The notes under the pieces are model-generated. The model ran no database searches and had not been told where the DNA came from. It saw only the letters and a list, made by a program, of their open reading frames with translations. A stretch of 39,123 bases of DNA from an uncultured Bacteroidales bacterium. GTDB lineage: Bacteria; Bacteroidota; Bacteroidia; Bacteroidales; UBA932. The stretch is taken from positions 1 to 39,123 of the forward strand of contig CAMJHJ010000004.1 in NCBI GenBank assembly GCA_946405485.1. Reading direction: 5' to 3'. Position numbers and translations under genes: made by a program. Shown here piece after piece: positions 15,054 to 24,075 of the stretch; positions within the stretch are counted from its first letter, which is position 1; each line of letters starts with the position of its first letter.

Positions 15054-17443
15054 TTCATCAACTCATTCAGCATTTGCTGAAGGGTATCCAAATCCTGTAC
15101 CAAAACCTGGCGGGGCTTGGAGCCCTCCTGAGGCCCGACGATACCGGCACTCTCGAGCTGGTCCATTACGCGGCCGGCCTTGGCATAGCCCATGCCGAGC
15201 CGGCGCTGCAAGTCGGAAGTAGATCCTTTCTGGGTCATCACGACCATCTTGGCCGCTTCGGCGAAACGTTCGTCCAGGTCGGAGGCATCGATCATGCCGC
15301 CGCCCTCCCCCTCCGCGGGAGAAGGATCCGGGAGATAGTACGGGGTGTTGTAACACTTCTGATACCCCTGCTGCTCACCGATGTATCCGGCGATGTCATT
15401 GATTTCCTTATTGCTGACAAAACCGCACTGGATGCGCTCCGTCTCGACACCCGCATAGTAAAGCATGTCGCCGCGGCCGATCAGTTTCTCGGCGCCCGGC
15501 ATGTCCAGGATGGTCATCGAGTCGATGCGGGAGGCCACGCGGAAGGCGATACGGGTCGGGAAGTTGGTCTTGATGATGCCGGAGATGACATCCACCGAAG
15601 GCCGCTGGGTCGCCAGGACCACATGGATACCGGCAGCACGCCCCTTCTGTGCCAGGCGGATAATCGAATTCTGGATGCTCTTGGCCGCAGCCTTGGTCTC
15701 CGGAGACCCGCCGATCGACATCGTCAGGTCGGCATATTCATCCACGATGGTGACCAGGTAGGGCAGATAACGGTGGCCTTCCGTGGGGAGGAGATGGCGG
15801 TCCTTGTATTTCTCGTTATAAAGCTTGATGTTGTTGACCAGGGCCTTGCTGAGCAGTTCATAACGCTCATCCATCTCGATGCAGAGGGACCGCAGCACGC
15901 GTTCGGCATCCTTGGCTTTCTTGACGATGGCATTGCTCCGCTCATCCTGCTCGTCCCCGGCGTCGGGAAGGACGGCCAGGTAATGCTTGAGCAGGCTGGC
16001 GTAAGCCGAGAATTCGACCATCTTCGGATCGATGAAGACCATCTTCAACTCGGAGGGATGCTTGGCATACAGGAGCGAAGAGACGAGTACGTTCAAGCCG
16101 ACCGACTTGCCCTGCTTGGTCGCACCGGCGATGAGCAGATGCGGGGCGTCGGCAAGGTCGAACACCTTGACTTTCTGGGTGATGGTATAGCCGATCGCCA
16201 CCGGCAGCTCCGCCTTGCTTTCCAGGAAGGCGGGATCATTGAGCAACGCCCGCAGCGGAACGATGGAGGGTTTGTCATTCGCCACTTCGATACCAACGGA
16301 ATCACTGAGCGTGACGATACGCACACCCTTGGCGTTGAGCGACATCGCGATGTCGTCCTGGAGCATCTTGATCGAAGAGATCTTGACGCCCGGCGCCGGA
16401 TAAACCTTGTAAAGGGTCACGGTAGGGCCCACGACGGCCTTCACGTCTTCGACCTGGATCTTGTAGTTCGCCAGCGAAGCGCGGATCTTGTTGTTGTTGC
16501 GGACCAGCTCTTCCGTGGACACCTCCTGCTTGCCGGAAGCGTGGGGATCGAGCAGATCGAGCGGCAGCATCTTGTAACGGGGCAGTTCGTCACGCATGTT
16601 GATGCGCGGGAGCGGCTCCTTCACTTCCGTGGAAAGGCCTTCCGTATCCCGGATCACTTCCATCTCGGCGACAGGGCCCTCCTGTTTATCCGTCACGGGT
16701 GCCGGAGCCGGTTTGGGCGTACTCTCGGACATCACGCGGGCAGGACGCGCAGGAGCGGCAGCGGCAGGAGCCGGGGCGGGCGCGGGACGGGGACGTTCCG
16801 CAGCAGGCTCAGCCCACTGCTTCCCGGGTTTCTCCTCCATCGCATCCTTGCCGGGACCGAGCGAAGCGAACCACTTCGAAACGCGCGGACTGACCAGCAG
16901 CAGCCATCCCAGCGTCAGAAGCAAGATGAAACAAAGCGTCAGGATGCGGCCGAAAAGATTATTGCCCCAACCCGTCAGGAATGCGCCGCAACGGCCGCCG
17001 AGACCGCCTCCGAAAGCGGTGTCCGGGCCGACGAGGCCGGCAAACCAGGACAGGAGCAGGGACAGGACGAATGCGCCGGACAGCACCACGGCCGTCGTCT
17101 TGAGCAGAGATTGTTTCCATCTGCCCAGCAGTAGCCGCGCGGAAGCCGCAGCCAAAATGACGATCAGGGCGAAACTGCCCAGGCCGAAACAGTCGCAAAT
17201 CAGGAAACGGCCGAGCCGGAAACCCAGCTTTCCGGATTCGTTGTGGACCTCCGTCGCCGGCGACAGGCTGTCGGGCGAGGTGAGGAGACTCTGGTCCGCC
17301 TTCCAGGTAAAGAGATAGGACACGCAGGAGATGAAGGTGTAGACGGCCAGCACGGCCAGGATCAGGCCGGCCAGTTTCACGGCGTTCTCCCGCTGCCGGT
17401 CGTCCCAACTGCTCCAGATACCCAATTTCGGCATTTTCGGCAT
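15050..17443 (-). CDS. ftsK: DNA translocase FtsK/SpoIIIE
   Basis: A 797-residue septal DNA pump that clears chromosome ends from the division site and activates dimer resolution. It has four N-terminal membrane segments (about 25-48, 88-108, 116-138, 165-184), a Pro/Ala-rich linker (about 200-260), then the alpha-beta motor. The motor has Walker A GATKQGKS at 440-447 and Walker B in TIVDEYADLTMS. The C-terminal gamma winged-helix domain (about 730-790, FAEAAKMVVMTQKGSTSDLQ then RRLGMGYAKAGRVMDQLESA) reads polar DNA motifs. The length is normal for Bacteroidota. An alternative ATG is three codons downstream. It is 5 bases after the DUF4290 gene and overlaps the LolA-like gene. Confidence 0.97.
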   Translation of the reverse strand: MPKMPKLGIWSSWDDRQRENAVKLAGLILAVLAVYTFISCVSYLFTWKADQSLLTSPDSLSPATEVHNESGKLGFRLGRFLICDCFGLGSFALIVILAAASARLLLGRWKQSLLKTTAVVLSGAFVLSLLLSWFAGLVGPDTAFGGGLGGRCGAFLTGWGNNLFGRILTLCFILLLTLGWLLLVSPRVSKWFASLGPGKDAMEEKPGKQWAEPAAERPRPAPAPAPAAAAPARPARVMSESTPKPAPAPVTDKQEGPVAEMEVIRDTEGLSTEVKEPLPRINMRDELPRYKMLPLDLLDPHASGKQEVSTEELVRNNNKIRASLANYKIQVEDVKAVVGPTVTLYKVYPAPGVKISSIKMLQDDIAMSLNAKGVRIVTLSDSVGIEVANDKPSIVPLRALLNDPAFLESKAELPVAIGYTITQKVKVFDLADAPHLLIAGATKQGKSVGLNVLVSSLLYAKHPSELKMVFIDPKMVEFSAYASLLKHYLAVLPDAGDEQDERSNAIVKKAKDAERVLRSLCIEMDERYELLSKALVNNIKLYNEKYKDRHLLPTEGHRYLPYLVTIVDEYADLTMSIGGSPETKAAAKSIQNSIIRLAQKGRAAGIHVVLATQRPSVDVISGIIKTNFPTRIAFRVASRIDSMTILDMPGAEKLIGRGDMLYYAGVETERIQCGFVSNKEINDIAGYIGEQQGYQKCYNTPYYLPDPSPAEGEGGGMIDASDLDERFAEAAKMVVMTQKGSTSDLQRRLGMGYAKAGRVMDQLESAGIVGPQEGSKPRQVLVQDLDTLQQMLNELMK

Positions 17444-17448
17444 TTCGC

Positions 17449-18117
17449 TTATTTCTTCTTTTTCCAGTTCTTTTTATTCTTCTTGGCGACGGCCTGGCCC
17501 ACGTTCATGCCCATTCCGGGCCGTGAGAAGTTGGCGTCGCCCGAGATCTTGGACAGAGAGATGTCCGAGGGAACCTGGATCCGATAGTCGGAGAGTTTCT
17601 CGATATCCTTGAAAATCGTCTCGTCCGCCACGCTGTCCTTGTTCCAGATCAGGTATTGCTGACGCATGTAGATAGCCAGCGAAGTGATCATCGCCCGCTT
17701 GACCTCGCCTTCCGGCTCCGAAGCGATCAGGTCGATGATGCTCTCGATATTGCGTCCGTAATGGGCAGCCTTGACGGGCTTGTCCTTGAGCGGGATGGTC
17801 AGCGGCTTGGCCTCCATCAGCTCGGGAACAGGCGCGGGATAAGGCGCGTCGATGTCCAGGTCATAACCGGCGATCATATAGAGATGGTCCCAGAGCTTCT
17901 GGCTATAGTTCTCCTGCTGATGGACCTGGGGATTGAGGATCTCCATCGACTTGACCACGGCGCGGGCCTGTTCGCTGCGCTTGTCGCGGTCCTCGATCGT
18001 CTTGAGATGCTCGACCATACGGAGGATGTTGCGCCCATACTCGGGCATCGCCAGTTTTTCGCGTGAGGTATTGTAATCCAGCTTGTTGATGTTTTCTGCT
18101 GCTTCCATTTCAGTCAT
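17449..18117 (-). CDS. DUF4290 family protein
   Basis: A 222-residue cytoplasmic protein matching DUF4290, which is largely confined to Bacteroidota. Visible family features are DYNTSREKLAMPEYGRNILR near the N terminus, IEDRDKRS, WDHLYMIAGYDLDID and HYGRNIESIIDLIA. The C-terminal tail is Lys-rich (KKNKKNWKKKK). Its function is unknown; the basic tail and RNA-like length suggest a nucleic-acid or ribosome-associated role, but that is inference. The frame is open from 18189, but the -7 box at 18133-18140 lies inside that extension, so I place the start at ATG 18117. ATG 18108 is an alternative. The gene is 5 bases before ftsK. Confidence 0.88.
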   Translation of the reverse strand: MTEMEAAENINKLDYNTSREKLAMPEYGRNILRMVEHLKTIEDRDKRSEQARAVVKSMEILNPQVHQQENYSQKLWDHLYMIAGYDLDIDAPYPAPVPELMEAKPLTIPLKDKPVKAAHYGRNIESIIDLIASEPEGEVKRAMITSLAIYMRQQYLIWNKDSVADETIFKDIEKLSDYRIQVPSDISLSKISGDANFSRPGMGMNVGQAVAKKNKKNWKKKK

Positions 18118-18132
18118 ATTGTTCTTGAAATA

Positions 18133-18163
18133 CAAATATACTGTTTTTTTCTTTACACGGAAA
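18133..18163 (-). promoter_or_regulatory. Promoter of the DUF4290-ftsK-LolA operon
   Basis: On the minus strand TATATTTG (18133-18140) matches the -7 consensus exactly. TTTC at 18160-18163 is a near-match -33 box at a 19-bp spacing. The -33 box overlaps the last codons of the AddA-like gene. The predicted start of transcription is near 18127, leaving a leader of about 10-19 bases. Confidence 0.65.
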
Positions 18164-21100
18164 CGACTTCCCCGCTCTCCACATACCACAGATATCCGCT
18201 GACATCCTTGTGGCCCATGCCCCGGTAAAGCTCCACGTAACGGGCCACCTGGTCGCGGTGCCCGGCCTCGGGCCGGCCGAACTTGTAATCCACGATGACG
18301 ACGGAACCGTCGGCACGGAGGATTACGCGGTCCGGACGCAGTTCCTTTCCGTCCGTACCGATCAGGGAGGCCTCATTCAGGACCTCCACCCCGCTGCCGT
18401 CAAACCAGCCCCTGGCGGAGACGGAATCCAGGCGGGATGAAAGGAATGACAGCGTCTGGGCCCTGTCGTCCGCGGGAAGGGCGCCGGAGGCGACGGCCCG
18501 GTCCACGGCGCAAGCCAGGTCTTCCGGCACTTTGACGGCCGACAGGATATCATGCAGCACAAGGCCGCGGAGGCGGTTCGATGCCTGCGGGCCGACCAGC
18601 CCGTCCGGGCCGAAGAAATCCGCGGCGTCACGGCTGAATCTCAGGCGCCCCCGGTCCCCCGCGGGGAAAGACGGCCAGCCCGTCTCCAGCGGTTCGGCGG
18701 GTCCCGCCTTGCGCTCGAGCGAACCGAAATCATACATCGTCCCGGCATGGTATTCCGCCCCGCGGACAAAGGCGTACAAAATCTGGGAAAGATCTTTCCA
18801 CTCAGCCGCCTGCCTGTCTTTCACGGCATTGACCACCGCTTTGGACGGTGTCTTGGCAATGATCCGCAAGCCATATTTCGCCCGCGTTAGCGCCACGTAG
18901 AAGATATTGATGTTGTCGATATACTGGAGCGCACGTTCCCGCCGGTAATCCTCCGCGAAGAGGGTGCTCTCCGTGGCATCGGACAGCATCACGTTGTAGA
19001 CCCCGTCCGACAGGCTGTCCAGCGCCGTTCCCCCGGCATCGGGCCTGCACCAGCGCGCAGAGCCTTTATAGAGCGTTACTTTCTCCGCGAAGGGGAAGAT
19101 CACATAGGGGAACTCCAGTCCCTTCGACTTGTGGATGGTCATCACGCGCACCGAGGATCCGGACTCCGGCGAGGCGATCTTGGGCGCCGCTGCCTCCCAA
19201 TCCCGCAGGAACGCCGACAAATCGTTTCCATGGACGGATGTCCAGTCCAGCAGGAAATCCATGAACGACTGCACATAGGGGATCTCGGCCGCAAAGGTAG
19301 CCTCATCCGCGGCTCTCAATTCCCGGAGCAGTGATTCCGCCAAATCAACCAGCGAATGATAGTGGTCCGGAAGACCGATCCCCATCGAACGGGCCAGGAA
19401 ACCGGCTACGGCCGCCGTGTCCGATGAAGGAGGACTGTCCACCAGGGACAACTGGGAAGAGAGGCGCCGCACCGTGACGGAGGATTTGACGAAAAGGGAG
19501 TCGTCGGAGACCACCGGGATCCCCTCGGACACCAGGCGCGACGCGATCTCCGAGCCTTCCGCGTTGCCCCGGACCAGCACGGCGATGTCGCCCAGGCGCC
19601 CGCCCGCTTCCAGCACGGTCCGGATCCCGTCCAGGACGGCTTTCATCTGGGCATCGCTATCTTCGCAGAACTGCACGTCCACGGAACCCTCGGCCGGGTC
19701 CTTCACGCAAACCTGCTGCACGACATCACGGTAGATCCGGCTGATCCCGTCTCCTCCGAGCAGCCCGTCCAACTGGCCGGCGGCATAAGGGAAGAAGGCA
19801 TTGTTGAAACCGACGATAGCCTTACAAGTGCGATAATTCCCGTCCAGGACGCTTTCAGAGCCGGACGGCAGTCCGAATTCTTCTTGCAGACCGGATTCCA
19901 GGAGTTTCCAGTCAGAGCCCCGGAAACGATAGATCGACTGCTTGACGTCGCCGACGACCAGGTTGTCGAAACCGGAGGCGTCGCTGTTGTGGAGGAGAGG
20001 ACGGAAATTCTCCCACTGCACGGCGGATGTATCCTGGAATTCATCCAGGAGGAAGTCCTCGAAACGCACGCCCAGTTTCTCATAGACGAAGGGGGCGTCG
20101 GATCCGTCGATGATATCTTTGAGAATGGTGTTGGAATCGTCGATGCAGAGGATATTCTTCTCCTTCTGCAGTTCGGAAAAAGCCTTCTTCAACTCTCCTG
20201 CGATTCCCAATCCATAGATCTGGCTGCCGACGACCCGGGCTGTCGCATACAGTTTATAACGGTCGCCGAACAGGGCGCAGAACGCGTTCAGGGGCCCTTC
20301 CAGATCGCCTTCCAGTTCCAGGCGGAGCCGGTCTTTCGAACCGGAGAACCACTTCGAGCTGTCCGGAGCCTTCTCCATGAAGGAAGCCGTAGGGAGGTCG
20401 ACCGGCGTGCGGACATCCGCATCCACATATTTATATAACCCTTTCAGGAAACCACGGTTGCTTTCGGACGGATCAATCCCGTGACGGGCCAGGACGTCCA
20501 GGACCACCCGTGCGCCCAGCTTCACGTCCCCGACAAACCGCTTCACGACTTCATCGCAGGTCTTCCGGATCTCTTTGAGATGCTTTTTGGAATAGGCATT
20601 CTCCTCATCGACCCTGAAACCGCGGACCGCCGCCTCGTGATCCTCCGACTTGAGGCTGTTGGCAATGGCTTTCAGCGGCGGCTCCAGATTGAATCGGTTC
20701 CCCTTTTCCAGATCGGATTTCACATTGTCGGTCAGCCAGTCCAGCAGGACCCGGTCCTCCTCCGTGAGCGCATCCAGGATGCGGTCGACACTCTCTTCCA
20801 CCAGGGATGCCTTGTCCAGCTCGACCTGATAGGAAGAGAACTGTCCGATCTCGCGTGAAAAGGCGCGAAGCGTCTGCTGGAAGAACTTGTCGATCGTCGA
20901 TACCGCGAAGGACGAGTAATCATGAAGGATGGCGCTCAGCTGCCCCGACGCACGTCGCCGGAGGTCTTCTCCGTCCGGGCAGACGGCCGGGACGAAATCT
21001 TCGAAATAAGGAGACGACTTCGGATCGGACGCGAGGACAAACAGCTCTTGCAGGATGCGGCCCTTCATCTCGTCCGTCGCCTTGTTGGTAAAGGTCACGG

Positions 21101-21215
21101 CAAGGATGTGGCGATAGGCCTGGGGATCCTTTTTCTCCAGGAGCAGGCGGATGTATTCGCGGGCCAGGTTGTAGGTCTTTCCCGAACCGGCGGAGGCTTT
21201 CAGGATCCGTATCAT
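18153..21215 (-). CDS. UvrD/RecB-type helicase-nuclease, AddA-like
   Basis: A 1020-residue DNA-repair helicase. It has Walker A ASAGSGKT at 7-14, the motif Ia region TFTNKATDEMKGRILQEL, the Walker B motif LLDEFQDTS at 389-397 and the UvrD motifs VVGDVKQSIYRFRGSD and VMTIHKSKGLEFPYV. The C-terminal 140 residues hold a RecB-family PD-(D/E)XK nuclease domain with LRPDRVILR and VIVDYKFGRPE. With the next gene upstream it forms an AddAB/RexAB-like complex that unwinds and degrades broken ends and loads RecA. The two overlap by 4 bases (21212-21215), which supports a stoichiometric complex. It is last in the minus-strand run. Confidence 0.92.
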   Translation of the reverse strand: MIRILKASAGSGKTYNLAREYIRLLLEKKDPQAYRHILAVTFTNKATDEMKGRILQELFVLASDPKSSPYFEDFVPAVCPDGEDLRRRASGQLSAILHDYSSFAVSTIDKFFQQTLRAFSREIGQFSSYQVELDKASLVEESVDRILDALTEEDRVLLDWLTDNVKSDLEKGNRFNLEPPLKAIANSLKSEDHEAAVRGFRVDEENAYSKKHLKEIRKTCDEVVKRFVGDVKLGARVVLDVLARHGIDPSESNRGFLKGLYKYVDADVRTPVDLPTASFMEKAPDSSKWFSGSKDRLRLELEGDLEGPLNAFCALFGDRYKLYATARVVGSQIYGLGIAGELKKAFSELQKEKNILCIDDSNTILKDIIDGSDAPFVYEKLGVRFEDFLLDEFQDTSAVQWENFRPLLHNSDASGFDNLVVGDVKQSIYRFRGSDWKLLESGLQEEFGLPSGSESVLDGNYRTCKAIVGFNNAFFPYAAGQLDGLLGGDGISRIYRDVVQQVCVKDPAEGSVDVQFCEDSDAQMKAVLDGIRTVLEAGGRLGDIAVLVRGNAEGSEIASRLVSEGIPVVSDDSLFVKSSVTVRRLSSQLSLVDSPPSSDTAAVAGFLARSMGIGLPDHYHSLVDLAESLLRELRAADEATFAAEIPYVQSFMDFLLDWTSVHGNDLSAFLRDWEAAAPKIASPESGSSVRVMTIHKSKGLEFPYVIFPFAEKVTLYKGSARWCRPDAGGTALDSLSDGVYNVMLSDATESTLFAEDYRRERALQYIDNINIFYVALTRAKYGLRIIAKTPSKAVVNAVKDRQAAEWKDLSQILYAFVRGAEYHAGTMYDFGSLERKAGPAEPLETGWPSFPAGDRGRLRFSRDAADFFGPDGLVGPQASNRLRGLVLHDILSAVKVPEDLACAVDRAVASGALPADDRAQTLSFLSSRLDSVSARGWFDGSGVEVLNEASLIGTDGKELRPDRVILRADGSVVIVDYKFGRPEAGHRDQVARYVELYRGMGHKDVSGYLWYVESGEVVSV

Positions 21216-24070
21216 CTTCCGCAGATTGTTTTGAAATCACAATAATCGCAGGTCGCCGTCTCTCCGGTACGGCGGAAGGGAATCGCCGGATCCACCATCT
21301 CTTCCAGCATCGCCTTGAGACGCTCCCGGGTCAGGCGGGCGAATTCAGCGCTCTGCGGACAGTCCGGCAACGGCTCCGTGAAAAGACGCGAGACCGAATA
21401 GATCGAGTTGACCAGCGGATGCCCTTTCAGGTCCTCGCAATGCTGTGCCAGAAGGCCGTACATAAACAACTGGAGCGCGATCTTCGGCCGCCCGCTGTTC
21501 GACGGGCCGAAAAGTTTCTCCACGACGGCGGCGGCATTCCCGTCCGTAATCCGGATGTCGTCCTCCTCCACCCGGCCCGTCTTATAATCCACGATGCGTA
21601 CTTCGTCTCCCTTGTACCGGTCGATCCGGTCCGCAATGCCTTTCAGCCGGAACCCCTCGAAGCTGCATTCCATCCGACGCTCCAGGCCGAGGATGCGGAA
21701 TCCGGAAGAACCGGCGTCCAGCAAGAGTTTCCGGTCGTGGCGCAGGGTCTGGACGACATATTCGAGGATGACCTCCTCGACAACCAGGTTGCGCCCGCTG
21801 ACATCGATCGTCTTCATGACGTCCATGATCTTCCCGCGGATCAGGGCCTTGAGCCCCTCCCGGTCATGCAGAAGCCGGTCGAGGTCCGCCGCCGTCACCG
21901 GATCCAGCGGCTTGTAAAGGGCGCGCATCGTCTCATGGAACACCGTACCCAGGCTGCCGGCATCCAGCGCTTCCGTCACTTCATCGTCCGTCTTCAAGCC
22001 TTCGACGAACTGATAATAGAACTTGGCCGGACAGGAGAGGTAACTCTGGAGGACCGAGGCGGACAAGACACCTTCCCGGATCCGCCGGATCGCCGTTTCC
22101 GTCTTCGGAATCTCATCCCCGCCCGCCACGAGTTGCAGCCGGGCCGTAGAGACATAGCGTTTCAGCGGGACCCGGTAGTAATACTCCAACTGCTTGATAT
22201 ATCGGCTCTCCTCCCCTGTCTTCAGGCCCTCCGTGCGGCTGTCATATACCAGCCAGACCTGCTCCGCACGCTGGATCATCCGATAGAAATAATATGCCCA
22301 GACGCTGTCCTGGAATTCATAGGTCGGAAGACCGAAGCCCTTGCGGAGCTCGGGCGGGACGAAAGAAGCGCTGACGCTCCGGCGCGGGAAGGAACCTTCG
22401 TTGGCGGAGAGGATAACCAGGTTGCGGAAATCGAGCGCACGCGTCTCGAGAGGGCCCATGACCTGCAGGCCTTCCAGCGGTTCGCCCCGGAACGGGACCG
22501 ACTCACCGGCGAGCAGGGTATCCAGCAAGCGCAGCCACGTTGCCGGGAGCACGTCCAGGCCGATGTCCTCCAGTACCTGAAGGGACATCAGGTAACGCTT
22601 GGCGAAATCCAGCTCCAGCAGGAGGCTCTCCACATCCCGGATCTTCCAACCGATATAGCTGACGATTCCGGCAAAGGAGCGCGCGATGTACTTGTTCTGT
22701 TCCCGGGACCCTTCCTTGGGCTGAAGGATCACGGGACGGAAGATCTGGTCCAGCAGAGGACCTCCCTGCAAGTCCGGGACCGGGATATAATATCTGCCGG
22801 CCTTCTTCACTTCTCCCACGATTCTTTCCTCTTCCGGCGTCAGGGCGGCACGGAAAAGACTGTTGGAGAAGATGGAACGTACATCCTTGTGATAGAAGTA
22901 CCAGCGGGTGTCTTTCTGTCGCAGATGCATCTGCATGGCGGACACGGAATTCATCAGCGCATACACGGCACCGCCTGTCAGCGGGCAGCCCATCGTCACG
23001 TTGATGCTGTCATACCGGGACGGGATGGCGTTCAGCAGGGGCATCAGCAAATGCTCGTCCGGCAGCACGAAAGCCGTCTCGACCGGATCGCCGTCGCAAC
23101 CCGCGAGGATCGTCGGGGCCACCTTGGCCTGCCCCGCGGATGAAGGGACGCTGACGACATGGAAGACCGGCATCCCGACCCCTTCCGGATCGGTCCTGAA
23201 AGCGGAGGGGAATTCCACGACATTGTCCCGCAGGAAAAAGGAAGACTTGTTGCGGGGGTCCCGGATCGCCTCGGAGGCGTAGTCCCAGCAGAACTCGGCC
23301 AGCCCGGCATCCCGCATTCTCCGGAGGACCGTCTTCTCGCAGGCGTTCAAGGCATTGAGACCGATGAAGACGAAGGAGTCCCTGCCCGGGAACGGACCGG
23401 ACAGGATATCCGCCACGGAAACCCCTTCCTTCAGACGGGTCGCCAGATCCCGGTACACCATCCCCTCATACGACATATCCTTCTCTTTCAGATGCTTCCG
23501 GAACGCCTCATACAAGGGATACAGGACATTCCATATCTGGAGGAAACGGGCTTTGACCGTCTGCTCCTCCAGGTCCAGGCGGACGGTCAGCCGGCCGGCC
23601 TGGTCCCGGAAATGGGACAGGAAACGCGTCACGGCTTCCCGCTGGGTCTCGCTGAGATGGCTGAAATCATCCTGCATGCCCTTGAAGTCAGACACATTGG
23701 CAAAAAGAGCCTTCGCGTCCACCAGGTACTTGTCCACATCGTCGAAATCGGCAAGGATGATCTCCCCCCAGAAGATGAACTCATCCAGCGCTTCGGCCCG
23801 GGGGAACACCTCCCGGTAAGCCTCATACAGCTCAAGGAGCAGGCGGATGCGGTCTGTAACATCACCCCCGTACACCCGGTAGAAGAAATCATTGATTGTC
23901 AGGCAGACAGGAGCGCGGAGCGGACTTCCAGCCCCTCCGTCCCGGACCACCTCGCCCAGATATTTCCGGAAAAACACGGCGGAACGCCGGTTCGGGAAGA
24001 TGAAACAACGCTCCCCGATCCGGCCTGCGTCATAATAATGCGAGGCCACCTGCTTCAAGAAAGGGACCAT
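21212..24070 (-). CDS. PD-(D/E)XK nuclease, AddB-like helicase-nuclease subunit
   Basis: A 952-residue protein. The N-terminal part (CFIFPNRRSAVFFRKYL) resembles the degenerate helicase domain of AddB. A C-terminal RecB nuclease domain has FRLKGIADRIDRY and VRIVDYKTGRVEED, carrying the metal-binding Asp and Lys. A Cys in LSCPAKFYYQF, together with the terminal C-x2-C-x5-C (CDYCDFKTIC), gives the four-Cys pattern of the AddB [4Fe-4S] cluster, which staples the nuclease domain. The frame is open from 24157; ATG 24070, 5 bases after the ABC transporter stop, is chosen because the alternative would overlap that gene by 82 bases. The chi-recognising residues cannot be judged. Confidence 0.92.
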   Translation of the reverse strand: MVPFLKQVASHYYDAGRIGERCFIFPNRRSAVFFRKYLGEVVRDGGAGSPLRAPVCLTINDFFYRVYGGDVTDRIRLLLELYEAYREVFPRAEALDEFIFWGEIILADFDDVDKYLVDAKALFANVSDFKGMQDDFSHLSETQREAVTRFLSHFRDQAGRLTVRLDLEEQTVKARFLQIWNVLYPLYEAFRKHLKEKDMSYEGMVYRDLATRLKEGVSVADILSGPFPGRDSFVFIGLNALNACEKTVLRRMRDAGLAEFCWDYASEAIRDPRNKSSFFLRDNVVEFPSAFRTDPEGVGMPVFHVVSVPSSAGQAKVAPTILAGCDGDPVETAFVLPDEHLLMPLLNAIPSRYDSINVTMGCPLTGGAVYALMNSVSAMQMHLRQKDTRWYFYHKDVRSIFSNSLFRAALTPEEERIVGEVKKAGRYYIPVPDLQGGPLLDQIFRPVILQPKEGSREQNKYIARSFAGIVSYIGWKIRDVESLLLELDFAKRYLMSLQVLEDIGLDVLPATWLRLLDTLLAGESVPFRGEPLEGLQVMGPLETRALDFRNLVILSANEGSFPRRSVSASFVPPELRKGFGLPTYEFQDSVWAYYFYRMIQRAEQVWLVYDSRTEGLKTGEESRYIKQLEYYYRVPLKRYVSTARLQLVAGGDEIPKTETAIRRIREGVLSASVLQSYLSCPAKFYYQFVEGLKTDDEVTEALDAGSLGTVFHETMRALYKPLDPVTAADLDRLLHDREGLKALIRGKIMDVMKTIDVSGRNLVVEEVILEYVVQTLRHDRKLLLDAGSSGFRILGLERRMECSFEGFRLKGIADRIDRYKGDEVRIVDYKTGRVEEDDIRITDGNAAAVVEKLFGPSNSGRPKIALQLFMYGLLAQHCEDLKGHPLVNSIYSVSRLFTEPLPDCPQSAEFARLTRERLKAMLEEMVDPAIPFRRTGETATCDYCDFKTICGR

Positions 24071-24075
24071 ATCGT

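Noticed and set aside
15074..17134. Long plus-strand frame (686 aa) opposite ftsK
   Set aside because: Antisense shadow of a complete FtsK; high GC produces long stop-free frames.
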